A DNA stretch of 64,000 bases, taken from contig RSEH01000222.1 of assembly GCA_006503475.1 (NCBI GenBank), forward strand, positions 17,227 to 81,226, read 5' to 3'. This DNA comes from Stentor roeselii. Its lineage: Eukaryota > Ciliophora > Heterotrichea > Heterotrichida > Stentoridae. Positions 51,869-62,128 of this stretch are shown one piece after another. The notes under the pieces are model-generated. The model searched no databases. It had not been told where the DNA came from and worked only from the letters and a program-made list of their open reading frames with translations. The position numbers were made by a program, and so were the translations under genes. Position 1 is the first letter of the stretch, and the number at the start of each line of letters is the position of its first letter.

Positions 51869-54076
51869 ATGGACCGGCCAGAGAAATCCCGAGCACTTTC
51901 CCAGCATTTATCTCCAAAAAGTGCATCAAAGCCCCGTAATTTTTCAAACAATCCTTTATCTCAAAGCCTAAAAGCCTCTGAAAATTTCGACCTTTTGCCT
52001 TATCGTTCTCAGTCCAAAGCCAAGTCCTTCAAACAAAACCTGAAAAAGGATTCAAACCAAGAAAAACCAGTTAAAAAAGAATTAGAGCTGGAAAGTATCG
52101 AGGAAGGTAAAGGGTTAAAAGCTTATTACAGGTCAAGATACACAAGTCTCATTAAGTCCATTCAGGACTCGAACAAGCAGAAAATGATTCAAAAGGAACT
52201 GGAAGAGCTGAAATTAAAGAAAATGAAGGAAAAACTTAAAGATGAACTTGGACTTAGTCAAGTCAAGTCGAAATTTAAACAAATCTCTGAAGATTCTTCG
52301 GAAAAACAGGAAAAAATTGAAAAAAATGAAAAAAATTTTTTACTTAAAAGAAATTCGGCTGTAGAAACTGAAGAAGCAAAACTTTCACCTGAAGAATTGA
52401 AGATTAAAAGAGAAAACGCTTTGAAAATTGTCAAAAGAGCTCAGGAACATCTACAGAAAATCGCTGATAAAAAAGTAGAGGAACAGAAAAAAGAAGAGGA
52501 AGCTGTTGCAAGAGAACAGAAACTTCGACAAGCTTTAAAGGAAGCGATTTTAAATCGAAATCCGGAAGAAGGTGAAATTCAAAGGAAAAAATCTGAGAAA
52601 CTTTTAACGCATCCGAAGAAAATAATTATCACTGACATGGCTTTGTATAAAAAGAGAAATAAACTCACTGAAAATGATAAAGTTTTTATCATTTATGGGT
52701 GTTACCCTGATATAAGAAAGGCTCTTCTGGCGAAGGGTAACTGGCATGAGAACCTTGATGTAACTAGCCCATGCTTCGATCTGAAGTGGACGGTTCGACG
52801 AAAAGACATCGATTTCGACTCTCTCCAAAGCCACCAACTTTGCAACCATTTCAACAAAAGCACAATGATAACCACAAAAGACGGTCTCTGCCACAGTCTT
52901 CGAAACCTGATCTGGTTCAACTCAGTCGACATCGACACTTTTTACCCGAGATGTTTCGACCTGAGCGATTCAGCCGAGCGTGAAGATTTTTTCACTGAGT
53001 TCAAAGTAGTCCGAGCCGAGACTATTTTAAAGCAAGCCTCTTCAGGTGAGTCAATATCTTCAAAAGTATTAAAAACCGCTTTAAAAGTAACAAAAAAACG
53101 TTTACGAGACTTAGACGAGCTGATCGACGACCCTAAAGCAAGTACCTGGGAATTAGTTTCTGAAAAAGACTGGAAAATCTTATCAGGTCCAGTTCAAGGT
53201 CCTTTAGATGGATCTTTACTAGGCCAAGTACGAGATCTTTTAGAGAAACTTCGAGAAAAGTACCCTCAATTCGATTTGAACGGTAAAGACAATATCTGGA
53301 TCTTGAAACCTGCAGGACTTTCCAGGGGCAGAGGAATCGAAATTTACAACCACATTGAAGAAATTCGAGACAAGGTGCAAAAAGAAGGACAGTTCGTCAT
53401 CCAGAAGTACATCGAAAATCCTTTAATTGTAAAAGGTAAGAAATTCGACATTAGACAATGGGTGTTAGTTACTTCCTGGAACCCTTTAACTGCATGGTTC
53501 TATGATCACTGTTATTTAAGGTTCGGGGTCGAGGACTACTCGAATTTCGACTTAAAAAACAAATTTGTTCATTTAACTAACAACTCAATTCAGAAGAATT
53601 CAGAAAAGTTTGATAATACAGAAATTGAAGGAAATATGTGGCATTCTGAAGACTTTCGTAGTTATTTGAGAAGTGTTGAAGGATTCGATGTTTGGGGAGA
53701 AAAAATCAAGCCGGAGATTAAGAAAATTGTTACTTATAGCTTGGAATGTGTACAGGATATGGTCGATGGTCGACAGGGCTCTTGTGAACTTTATGGGTAT
53801 GATGTGATGATTGATGAAAATTATAAACCTTGGCTTATTGAAGTTAATTGCAGCCCTGCTATGGATTATTCTACTCAAGTCACTGAATTCATGGTAAAGG
53901 ATGTCATGAATGATACTATTAAAATCATGGTTGATCATTTTTATGCTTCTCAGAGGGATAAGGCCTTTGTTGATACTGGGGATTTCACTTTGTTGGTCAA
54001 GTCTGAAAAAACTGTTGATTTACCTGTTGGAAGGTTTGGACTTAGTTTGCTTTGTCAGGGGAAAGCGATTAAATAG
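51869..54076 (+). CDS. Tubulin tyrosine ligase-like protein, TTLL3/8-type glycylase
   Basis: 735 residues. The first 250 are basic and coiled (KEQKKEEEAVAREQKLRQ), a likely microtubule-binding extension. The TTL domain starts at about 270 (FIIYGCYPDIRKALLAKG) and continues with HSLRNLIWFNSVDIDTFYPRCFDLSD, typical of the TTLL3/8/10 branch. ATP-grasp landmarks: IWILKPAGLSRGRGIEIY (about 475), QFVIQKYIENPLIVKGKKFDIRQWVLV (about 510-535), FVHLTNNSIQ and PWLIEVNCSPAMDYST (about 650-665). The Lys, Asp-Ile-Arg and Glu-x-Asn residues needed for ATP/Mg binding are present, so it should be active. These enzymes attach glycine to tubulin tails in cilia. Glycylation versus glutamylation is inferred from sequence style only. 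Confidence 0.92.
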   Translation: MDRPEKSRALSQHLSPKSASKPRNFSNNPLSQSLKASENFDLLPYRSQSKAKSFKQNLKKDSNQEKPVKKELELESIEEGKGLKAYYRSRYTSLIKSIQDSNKQKMIQKELEELKLKKMKEKLKDELGLSQVKSKFKQISEDSSEKQEKIEKNEKNFLLKRNSAVETEEAKLSPEELKIKRENALKIVKRAQEHLQKIADKKVEEQKKEEEAVAREQKLRQALKEAILNRNPEEGEIQRKKSEKLLTHPKKIIITDMALYKKRNKLTENDKVFIIYGCYPDIRKALLAKGNWHENLDVTSPCFDLKWTVRRKDIDFDSLQSHQLCNHFNKSTMITTKDGLCHSLRNLIWFNSVDIDTFYPRCFDLSDSAEREDFFTEFKVVRAETILKQASSGESISSKVLKTALKVTKKRLRDLDELIDDPKASTWELVSEKDWKILSGPVQGPLDGSLLGQVRDLLEKLREKYPQFDLNGKDNIWILKPAGLSRGRGIEIYNHIEEIRDKVQKEGQFVIQKYIENPLIVKGKKFDIRQWVLVTSWNPLTAWFYDHCYLRFGVEDYSNFDLKNKFVHLTNNSIQKNSEKFDNTEIEGNMWHSEDFRSYLRSVEGFDVWGEKIKPEIKKIVTYSLECVQDMVDGRQGSCELYGYDVMIDENYKPWLIEVNCSPAMDYSTQVTEFMVKDVMNDTIKIMVDHFYASQRDKAFVDTGDFTLLVKSEKTVDLPVGRFGLSLLCQGKAIK

Positions 54077-54856
54077 TAAATTTATGGATTGGTGTAAAGT
54101 TGAATGTTTTGAGATTAGGATATTGGTGATATTTTTAGGGATTGATGGAAGTTGATTTAAAACAATTAATCATCAAAGGTTAGAGATTATCATTTGGGCA
54201 AAATCAAGAGATTTATACTTATTTTTGTTTATATTGTTACTAATATCGAGTGAAATTGAAGAGCTCCTACTTGAGCTCTCAATTAATTTAATTGGAAAGT
54301 GAGATATGATTCCTTACATCACTATATTAAAAAGTTCATTAGTACTTATTCCTACCATCCAGAGAGGTATCTCACTGAGATTATTCGAAAATTTTCTAGG
54401 CATAAGTAATCAGTAGCCATAAATAAATAATATAAAACTAATTCCAGCTCCACTCTTAAAGCTTATATATTGATTATATACAAAGTGAATATTCAGGTTC
54501 TTCACTATTACTTCCTTGATGACACAACTAAAAATGAAAAACCATTAAAATTTTAATAATTTACAACAACTTAAGCTTTAACTCGCCGAAAATCTCATCC
54601 AAGTCTCTTTATTTTTAATTTAAAGGTCTTTTAAAAAATTATTAGTTTCTAAATTTAATGTCTTTGTACGAATAATTAGAAAAAATTCTTATGTTCTAGT
54701 TGATAATAAATTCAAAATTTCTTTATTACTTACATTTAATCTTGAAAAGCATTCAAACCTTGAAAAGATAAGCTTAAACTGTGTTAATCATACCGCGAAA
54801 CTTCTAAAAAATTTAAATTTTTTACTATTATTTCTATTTCTTGGGTTATAATAAAA
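54077..54856. other. Gene-free AT-rich region, 780 bases, upstream of the second M8-like gene
   Basis: No coding frame seen. It contains a stem-loop at 54254-54284 (see separate entry). It precedes the giant M8-like gene, as similar long AT-rich regions precede the other M8 and LamG-family genes. Confidence 0.55.
54254..54284. repeat. Inverted repeat / stem-loop in the TTLL to M8 spacer
   Basis: Arms AATTGAAGAGCTC and GAGCTCTCAATT are complementary over 12 bp with one bulged A, separated by the 6-nt loop CTACTT. It is the only long, GC-containing stem noticed in this spacer. Function unknown; it could be a 3'-end element of the TTLL transcript. Confidence 0.6.
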
Positions 54857-57800
54857 ATGTTTCGACTAATGCTAGTCATTGCTTGTCTCCCTGGTCTCAT
54901 ATCAGGTGGAACACTTCCTGTCCTTCCCAGATCGCGTGATTCAGTTCGTCATTTGACTTTAAAATCAACGACACTAGCCCCGATCCGTATCTTCTACCAT
55001 TACTCCAACTTCAACCTAGGCACAAGTGCCCTGACATCTGAATTCCAGTCCCAAATAATAAAATACGTGGACACCTATCTACGTAATTCATTAAAAGTGT
55101 ACCCATACACCGAGAACCTGTCAGTAGGTCCAACATCCTGCGGTTCAGTGGTTCAAGTGCCGCTGTCGCATCAAGACCCAGGATTGTCAAGCACAGACCT
55201 GATAATCTACATAACTTCGAACACGCTGACCTCTGCAAGCTACTCTTCGTACTCAGGAGTCTGTGAACATGATGGAACGGCTTTAAATCCAGTCAGTGTT
55301 GGTTTCATTGTGATCAATGTGGCAAAGTACTCAGCACTTTCACTTTCTAGTCGTTTTTTGTCGATTCTTGGAGAAATGACTCATATTTTAGGATTCTCTT
55401 CAGCGACTTATCAGTACTGGAAGAACTCGACGGGCCAGCTATACCCTTCAAACACCCTATACAAGTCAGTAACCGTGCGAGGTGCAAGCAAATACATGAT
55501 CATAACTCCCACCGTTGTCCTAAAGGCAAGAGAAGCCTTCAGCTGCAGTACCTTAGAAGGAGTCGAACTTGAAGACTACGGCACAACTGGTGTACCATCC
55601 AGTTGGGACATGCGAATAATGTTCAACGACTACATGACTGAAAAAGTCCAAACCGACCCAATACTTTCAACAGTTTCTCTCGCCTTACTAAAAGACACCG
55701 GGTGGTACGAGGTAGACTACTCCTTATCCCAAGTTCCAATCTTCGGAAGAAATGCAGGGTGTAATTTTTTCACAGCAAAATGCGTCATAAACGGCGTTTC
55801 TAGCTTTCCAGAACTTTGGTGTACAACCAACACTGGATATGTCTGTGATTCTTTCGCTAATTCAAAGGCTTCTTGCAATGTTGCCACTTCACTTACTATC
55901 CCAGCTGCTTTTCGGTACTTTAGTAAAACTACCACTGGAGGAAGTGACCCTTACCCTGATTACTGCCCTTATCGTCAACCGTATTCGACTGGGTATTGCA
56001 AAGGCTCTGCTGCTGGAGCTATTTATGAACCGAATGCTTCTGAAGTGTTTGGACCTGCGAGTAAATGTTTTTCTAGTACTTTGATACAGGCGCCTTATTC
56101 TTTTTCTTATAATTATGCTGCTTGTTATGAGGTTGTCGCTTGTTCTGCTACTGCTGCTAGTGTTAAAATTGGAAGTTTTACGGTTTCTTGTCCTTTCACT
56201 GGAGGGTCGGTCACTGTTGCTGGGTATAACGGAGTTCTTACTTGCCCTTCGTCTAATGTGCTTTGTAGAGACGCTCCTTGTCAAAATGCTTGTTTTGGCT
56301 CTGGAAAGTGTATAAATGGAATTTGTCAGTGCTTAAGTGGCTTTGGTGGAAATGATTGTTCTGTCATATGTGGAAGTTTTTGTGATAGTTGTAGTAGTTC
56401 TACTATCTGTCTTGTCTGTTCTTCTGGATTTACACTTTCCAGTGGAAGCTGTATACAAAATGGATGTTCAAGCAATTGTCTCACCTGCAGTTCTAGCACA
56501 GTTTGTTTGACGTGTTTGAATGGGTTTTACTTAACGACATCGAAAACTTGTACTGCTTGTCCCGTTGGATGTACATTATGTTCTACTACTTGCAGTGCTT
56601 GCAGTTCTGGTTATACATTAACTTCAGGAGCCTGTATAATCAACTGTCCATTGAACTGTGCAACTTGTACGAGTACCTCTTCATGTTCAACGTGCAATAC
56701 TGGGTACTTCCTGGCATCTAGTGGATCTTGTAATTCTTGTCAATCTCCTTGCTTGGCATGCACATCATTAACATCTTGCCTTTCATGTATCAGCGGGTAC
56801 AGTCTAAGTGGGACTTCATGTATTTTGAACTGTCCATTAAATTGCTTGAGCTGTTCAAGTACAGCCTGCACAAATTGCAATTCAGGGTTTTACCTTACAA
56901 GTACTTTTACTTGTGCAGCATGTCCAAGTGGCTGTACGACTTGTTCTTCAGCTTTGATTTGCTTGACTTGCAGTACAGGATACAGTTTAAATGGAGGATC
57001 TTGCCTGTTAATCTGCCCAAGTAATTGTGTAAATTGTTCAAGTAATACAATTTGCTCAGTTTGTAATTCAGGATTTTACCTTTCATCAGGAGCATGCCAA
57101 ACATGTCCAGTCGAATGTGTTACTTGTAGCTCATCATCAGTATGTCTTACATGTTCAGCAGGTTATAATCTTGTGGGTTCTTCTTGCTTATTGATTTGCA
57201 TGATGAATTGTCAGACTTGTACATCAAGTACTGTTTGCACTGCATGTAAAGCAGGATTTTATTTGAGCTCGGCTAGCAACTGCTTGGGTTGTCCTGTTGG
57301 TTGTTTGACTTGCTCGTCGTTCAGTGTTTGTAACTCCTGCCGTTCAGGGTATGCTTTAACAGGGAATGATTGCGTAGTTATCTGTCCTTCTAACTGCCAG
57401 TCCTGCACATCGAATACTGATTGTACTACTTGCAACAATGGTTATTACAATAATCAAGGATCATGTGTCTTATGTTCAACAGGATGCAGTACCTGTAGTA
57501 CTGCAACTTTATGTCAGACTTGTCTCTCAGGGTACACATTAAATGGATCGACATGTCAAGTAGTATGTTCAAGCAACTGCCAGTCTTGTTTAACTCCCAA
57601 TACTTGCAGTACCTGTTTGACAGGTTTTTACTTAAGTAGTAGCCTCTGCTATGCTTGTCCAGTTGGCTGTGATAGTTGCTCATCTCAGAATATTTGCTTG
57701 ACTTGCAATTCAGGATATCAATTTTCCGGATCACTATGCACAGTTATTTGCGATTTAAATTGTATCAGCTGCGTATCATCTACTCAATGCTCAACATGCG

Positions 57801-60286
57801 CAACTGGATATTATTTAAATAATAATTCCTGCCAGATATGCAATACAGGATGTTCATCATGCTCTTCACTAACAACCTGCACGACTTGTGCAAACGGTTA
57901 TTATTTATTAAATGAAGTTTGTTATATCTGCTCTTCTGGATGTCAGACTTGCTCATCATCAAATGTCTGTTCTCAGTGTTTGACTGGTTACACATTAACA
58001 GGAGGATCATGTCTAATACTCTGTCCTTCCAACTGTATAACTTGCAGTGATTCCATTTCCTGTTCAGTTTGTTCTTCAGGTTTTTTCCTTTCAAATGGAC
58101 TTTGCCAAGGCTGCTCAACAGGTTGTTTAACTTGCACATCACAAACAGTCTGCAGTGTCTGTTTGTCAGGATACTCTTTGGTTACTTCACAATGCGAGTT
58201 GATATGCCCGAGTAACTGCAAAACTTGTTCTGACCAAATCACTTGCACTCAATGTTTAGAAGGATTTTACGTTGTTAGTGGAACATGTTCACTTTGCCAA
58301 TCAAACTGCATTATTTGTTCTAGTACCTCGTCTTGTAGTCAATGTTCAAAAGGTTATTATTTGTCATCAGGATTATGCATTCGTTGTACATTAGAATGTT
58401 CAGCATGTTCATCTTCAACTCTCTGCAATGAATGTTCTTTAGGTTATTACCTAACCTCTTCAAATACCTGCTTAGGATGCACATCTATCTGTGTATCATG
58501 CACCAGTTCAACATACTGTACAAGTTGCATTGTAGGTTATTATTTATCATCTACAAATACTTGCAATGTCTGTCAATCAGCCTGTGCCTCTTGCACTTCT
58601 TCATTAACCTGCACTTCTTGCAAAGCTGGGTACTTTTTAACAAGTGGTTATTCATGCTTGACTTGCCCGACTGGGTGTTCTCAATGTTCTTCATCAAGTT
58701 CTTGCTCAGCATGCAAAGCAGGATACTACATGAATACTTTAAGTACCTGTACAACTTGCCCGGGTGGGTGTAGTTCTTGCATTTCAGATACAAGTTGTAG
58801 CTCTTGTCTTGATGGATTTTATTTATCTGGTTTATTGTGTTTAGGGTGCAATTCTATTTGTCAGACTTGTTCATCATCTAGTGTTTGTCTTTCATGCATT
58901 TCAGGATATTATCTAAATTCTTCTTCATGTGTTCAGTGTAGAAGTAAATGTACTGCTTGTATATCAGATTTAACATGTACTACCTGTGTATCTGGATACT
59001 TTTTGTACAATGGAGACTGCTCAACCTGTGTACCTCCATGTTTGACATGTTCAGCTTCTTCATCTTGTTCTAGTTGTGTTACTGGATATTATTATTCTGC
59101 AGGGTCATGTCTTTCATGTCCTCTTCAATGCACTTCCTGTAGTTCATCAAGTTCTTGTAGTGAATGTCAATCAGGATATTACCTGTCAAGTAGCTCTTGT
59201 CTCACTTGCCAAAGTCCATGTGTGACATGTTCATCATCGACATTCTGCCTGTCATGTATATCAGGTTTATACCTTTCATCAGGGACTTGTTATATCTGCC
59301 CAAGTTCCTGTTCTCAATGTACGAGTCAAACTTCTTGCCAGGCATGCAATTCAGGGTTTTACTTAGCAAATGGAAGCTGTTATCAATGTGGATCTCCATG
59401 TGCTAGTTGCAGTTCAAGTAGCATTTGTCTTAGCTGCTTAACAGGGTATTACTTACTTAATGGATCTTGTGTACAATGCACGTCTCCTTGCACTCAATGC
59501 ACCAGCTCGTCTTCTTGTCTTTCGTGCATATCTGGGTACTACTTATCAGGGAATAGTTGTATTGCTTGCTCTAGTCCATGTGGTCAATGTTCCAACGGAT
59601 CATCATGTCTTTCCTGCATTCAAGGGTATTACCTCTCATCTACTACTTGCCTTACCTGTGTTAGTCCTTGTTTATTCTGCACATCGATTACAACTTGCAC
59701 TTCTTGTGTATCAGGTTACTTCCTTTCAGGTACTTCTTGTATAAAATGCTCTAATTCTTGTCTTATTTGCACATCAGGTACAGTCTGTTCAAGTTGTTCT
59801 CCAGGATTTTACTTAACTGGAAGTTCTTGCTTGAATTGTCTTTCTCCTTGCCTTTTATGCTCTGGAAGTTCTAGTTGCATCTCATGTGTTGGAGGTTATT
59901 ATTTAAGTGGAAGTAACTGCCTTTCTTGCTCAACTGGATGTAATGCATGCACGTCTTCTTCTTCTTGTACGGCTTGCATTAGTGGATTCATTTTAAATAA
60001 TGGCTCTTGTATTAGCTCTTGTCCTACTGGGTGCTCTGTTTGTTCTTCAGGAAGTTGTTCAAGTTGCAATGTTGGGTATTATTTAAGCTCGGGCAGTTGC
60101 TATGCTTGTAGTAATGGATGTGCATCATGTTGGGCTGCCGGTACTTGTGGAAATTGTCTGCAAGGGTTTTATGTTAGTGGAAATAGTTGCATTAAATGCT
60201 CGACAGGATGTGCGAAATGTGATTCAGCGACTTGGTGTAATCTTTGCTTATCTGGATATACGTTAACAAATGGAAAATGCATTTAA
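54857..60286 (+). CDS. Leishmanolysin-like pseudoprotease with 43 cysteine-rich repeats
   Basis: 1809 residues, paralogue of the M8 protease at 11297. Signal peptide MFRLMLVIACLPGLISGG, M8-like domain to about residue 450, EGF-like loop at about 470-505 (CFGSGKCINGICQCLSGFG), then 43 cysteine-rich repeats to the end (NGKCI), with no TM segment. The zinc site is broken: HEITH of the paralogue is GEMTH here (Gly172; GGA at 55370-55372). The third ligand GAHWDKR is replaced by GVPSSWDMR, with no His. Only one of three zinc ligands remains, while the rest of the domain and its cysteines are well conserved and the frame is open. So it is a maintained protein, probably a non-catalytic binding or structural matrix component. 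Confidence 0.93.
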   Translation: MFRLMLVIACLPGLISGGTLPVLPRSRDSVRHLTLKSTTLAPIRIFYHYSNFNLGTSALTSEFQSQIIKYVDTYLRNSLKVYPYTENLSVGPTSCGSVVQVPLSHQDPGLSSTDLIIYITSNTLTSASYSSYSGVCEHDGTALNPVSVGFIVINVAKYSALSLSSRFLSILGEMTHILGFSSATYQYWKNSTGQLYPSNTLYKSVTVRGASKYMIITPTVVLKAREAFSCSTLEGVELEDYGTTGVPSSWDMRIMFNDYMTEKVQTDPILSTVSLALLKDTGWYEVDYSLSQVPIFGRNAGCNFFTAKCVINGVSSFPELWCTTNTGYVCDSFANSKASCNVATSLTIPAAFRYFSKTTTGGSDPYPDYCPYRQPYSTGYCKGSAAGAIYEPNASEVFGPASKCFSSTLIQAPYSFSYNYAACYEVVACSATAASVKIGSFTVSCPFTGGSVTVAGYNGVLTCPSSNVLCRDAPCQNACFGSGKCINGICQCLSGFGGNDCSVICGSFCDSCSSSTICLVCSSGFTLSSGSCIQNGCSSNCLTCSSSTVCLTCLNGFYLTTSKTCTACPVGCTLCSTTCSACSSGYTLTSGACIINCPLNCATCTSTSSCSTCNTGYFLASSGSCNSCQSPCLACTSLTSCLSCISGYSLSGTSCILNCPLNCLSCSSTACTNCNSGFYLTSTFTCAACPSGCTTCSSALICLTCSTGYSLNGGSCLLICPSNCVNCSSNTICSVCNSGFYLSSGACQTCPVECVTCSSSSVCLTCSAGYNLVGSSCLLICMMNCQTCTSSTVCTACKAGFYLSSASNCLGCPVGCLTCSSFSVCNSCRSGYALTGNDCVVICPSNCQSCTSNTDCTTCNNGYYNNQGSCVLCSTGCSTCSTATLCQTCLSGYTLNGSTCQVVCSSNCQSCLTPNTCSTCLTGFYLSSSLCYACPVGCDSCSSQNICLTCNSGYQFSGSLCTVICDLNCISCVSSTQCSTCATGYYLNNNSCQICNTGCSSCSSLTTCTTCANGYYLLNEVCYICSSGCQTCSSSNVCSQCLTGYTLTGGSCLILCPSNCITCSDSISCSVCSSGFFLSNGLCQGCSTGCLTCTSQTVCSVCLSGYSLVTSQCELICPSNCKTCSDQITCTQCLEGFYVVSGTCSLCQSNCIICSSTSSCSQCSKGYYLSSGLCIRCTLECSACSSSTLCNECSLGYYLTSSNTCLGCTSICVSCTSSTYCTSCIVGYYLSSTNTCNVCQSACASCTSSLTCTSCKAGYFLTSGYSCLTCPTGCSQCSSSSSCSACKAGYYMNTLSTCTTCPGGCSSCISDTSCSSCLDGFYLSGLLCLGCNSICQTCSSSSVCLSCISGYYLNSSSCVQCRSKCTACISDLTCTTCVSGYFLYNGDCSTCVPPCLTCSASSSCSSCVTGYYYSAGSCLSCPLQCTSCSSSSSCSECQSGYYLSSSSCLTCQSPCVTCSSSTFCLSCISGLYLSSGTCYICPSSCSQCTSQTSCQACNSGFYLANGSCYQCGSPCASCSSSSICLSCLTGYYLLNGSCVQCTSPCTQCTSSSSCLSCISGYYLSGNSCIACSSPCGQCSNGSSCLSCIQGYYLSSTTCLTCVSPCLFCTSITTCTSCVSGYFLSGTSCIKCSNSCLICTSGTVCSSCSPGFYLTGSSCLNCLSPCLLCSGSSSCISCVGGYYLSGSNCLSCSTGCNACTSSSSCTACISGFILNNGSCISSCPTGCSVCSSGSCSSCNVGYYLSSGSCYACSNGCASCWAAGTCGNCLQGFYVSGNSCIKCSTGCAKCDSATWCNLCLSGYTLTNGKCI
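56369..60283 (+). repeat. 43 tandem cysteine-rich coding repeats (about 90 bp each)
   Basis: Counted by eye as 43 units averaging 30 residues with the pattern C-x3-C-x2-C-x5-C-x2-C-x-G-[FY]-Y-L-x4-C. Units in the C-terminal third (e.g. CSSPCGQC, CTSPCTQC, CVSPCLFC) look more alike than the early ones. Spurious open frames occur on the opposite strand throughout because the repeats lack stop-like triplets. Confidence 0.9.
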
Positions 60287-62128
60287 TAGGTATAGGATTT
60301 TAGATCTTTGGGGTTTTCTTTTTAATTTGGGTATGTTGTAAGAATGGATAATGATTTGTGTGGGAAGTGGTAAGGATTTGTAACTGGATATAATGTTTTT
60401 AGATTCTGGATTCAAACTTCAAAAATATTTTCATTTCATCTACTTTTTAAAAAGATATAGAATTGAAATTTATGTTTAAAGAATAAGGGTAAATATTTTC
60501 ATGTTTTTACTTGTTGTTAGGCCCTTTTCTATGCAGTCTAAACATAGAATATGTAAAAATCTTTGAAAAATAGCAAATTTCTTAAAAATTATAGAAAATA
60601 GATTCTAATTTAGGTTTGGATTTCAACCTATTAGAAATTTTATTTTTCTTGAGTAGATAGATATCTAGGTATTAATTAGATTACAATAAAGCCTGTCTAA
60701 GGGTATTTAAACATTAATACAACACTTAGGTTGTATAGGTATTTAGATTGTCACAGTTTAGCTCTTCCATTTTCATACCAATTGACTTTATGTTAATGTT
60801 TGGTTCTCCTTCTTTACTAAAGACCTTCCAAAGAAAATTTTTTAACAGATATTCTAAGACATTTTCTATCGTAAGCTTATATTTTCTTATGAAATAACAG
60901 CTTTTTAGCACAGCAAGTGCTCGAAATCACGATTATTATAGTTAGTTCTTCGATTCTCATTGAATACTATTTTTATCTATTAGTTTACAAGTCTTTGAAG
61001 ATTTTTTGCCAATCACTAAAAATCAGTAGTTTATAAACGTGAAAAATTCTCTTATATCAAGAAAAGTAGCTAGGATTAGTTACTGAGAATAGGTAAGAAT
61101 AGTTTTAGATTATTTTTTTAAGAGTTAATGAAAGAGATGTAAGTTTATCTATTCTTATATTGCTAGTTGACTATAGAGATTATTATTTTTACCTTTTCTT
61201 TATTTTACCCTTATTGAAAGAATTAGCATATTGATTCAAAATAATTACATTTTAATCTTGTCTATCAAGAATGGCTCAAATCCCGGGTATAAACTACTTC
61301 AATAAATACTTGGTAAATTTTATAGGAAAAAAATAAATTTTAGGTACTTTTTACACTTATAGTATCAAAAACCATAAATTAAACTAAGTTTATATATTTA
61401 AAATCGCCTATCAGTACTTTAGTCATTAAACCATATCACCATTGTGAATGTTACTTGCAAAATCTCAACTCTAGTCACATAGCTATTCGCAGGAGTATCT
61501 AGCAAGAGTAGTTGTGGAGATAAATCCCTTTATTAGAAAGATACAATATTATATGATTTGAAATAGAAACCTTTTTATCATGTCTATTGTGCAGTGATTA
61601 TTCAAAGATAACTTACCCATAATTTCCCAGAGACGAACTCTAAGATTAGCTGGATTTTAAGAAATGCTCATAATAATATATATACCATTACAGTGCTTGA
61701 AATAATCGTTCAATAGTCCTACAGATTTTATTTCCTATTATGGTTTCTTTGTGATCAAGCTGATTTAAATACTTTACTTAATCAATATATAAAATAATGT
61801 ATATATATTATAGCTAGGCTTCATTTAAGAGGAATGATCAACTTTGTTAATTTGCTTCTAAGTATAACTTTTTTTGGAATAGTCTTATATCAAAGCTTTA
61901 ACCTTTATCAAATAACCAAAAAATATTTCTAAAAAATCTCTTTATCCCTCTCTAAATAAACCTTTTCAAGCATTAAGTAAAATACTTCAAGTTATTGAAA
62001 TTACTAAAATTTACAAAATTCTAATTAACAAAAGTCTCTTATTATCCAACCTAGTTCTCACAAAAAATTCTTAAAACCAAACTTTTAAAAAGTTAAATTC
62101 AGTTCTAGAAAGTTCTATTTGTGATATA
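60287..62128. other. Gene-free AT-rich region, 1.84 kb, upstream of the third LamG-type gene
   Basis: No convincing frame on either strand; a 61-codon minus-strand frame at 60726-60911 looks like noise. No tRNA or repeat array was recognised. Confidence 0.55.

Noticed and set aside
52107-52121. GTAAAGGGTTAAAAG in the TTLL gene
   Set aside because: No A10; the residues lie in a charged N-terminal region with no evidence for splicing.
55083-55097. GTAATTCATTAAAAG in the second M8-like gene
   Set aside because: It lacks A at position 10 and the encoded RNSLKVY aligns with KRSLSVY in the first M8 gene.
56503-59744. Many open frames in other phases over the 43-repeat array
   Set aside because: Same repeat artefact; their sequence is a frame-shifted reading of the repeats.
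60726-60911. 61-codon minus-strand frame in the gap before surface protein 3
   Set aside because: Isolated and short, with no coding-like features.
61261-61300. GGCTCAAATCCCGG, resembling a tRNA T-loop
   Set aside because: No matching acceptor, D or anticodon arms could be folded around it on either strand.
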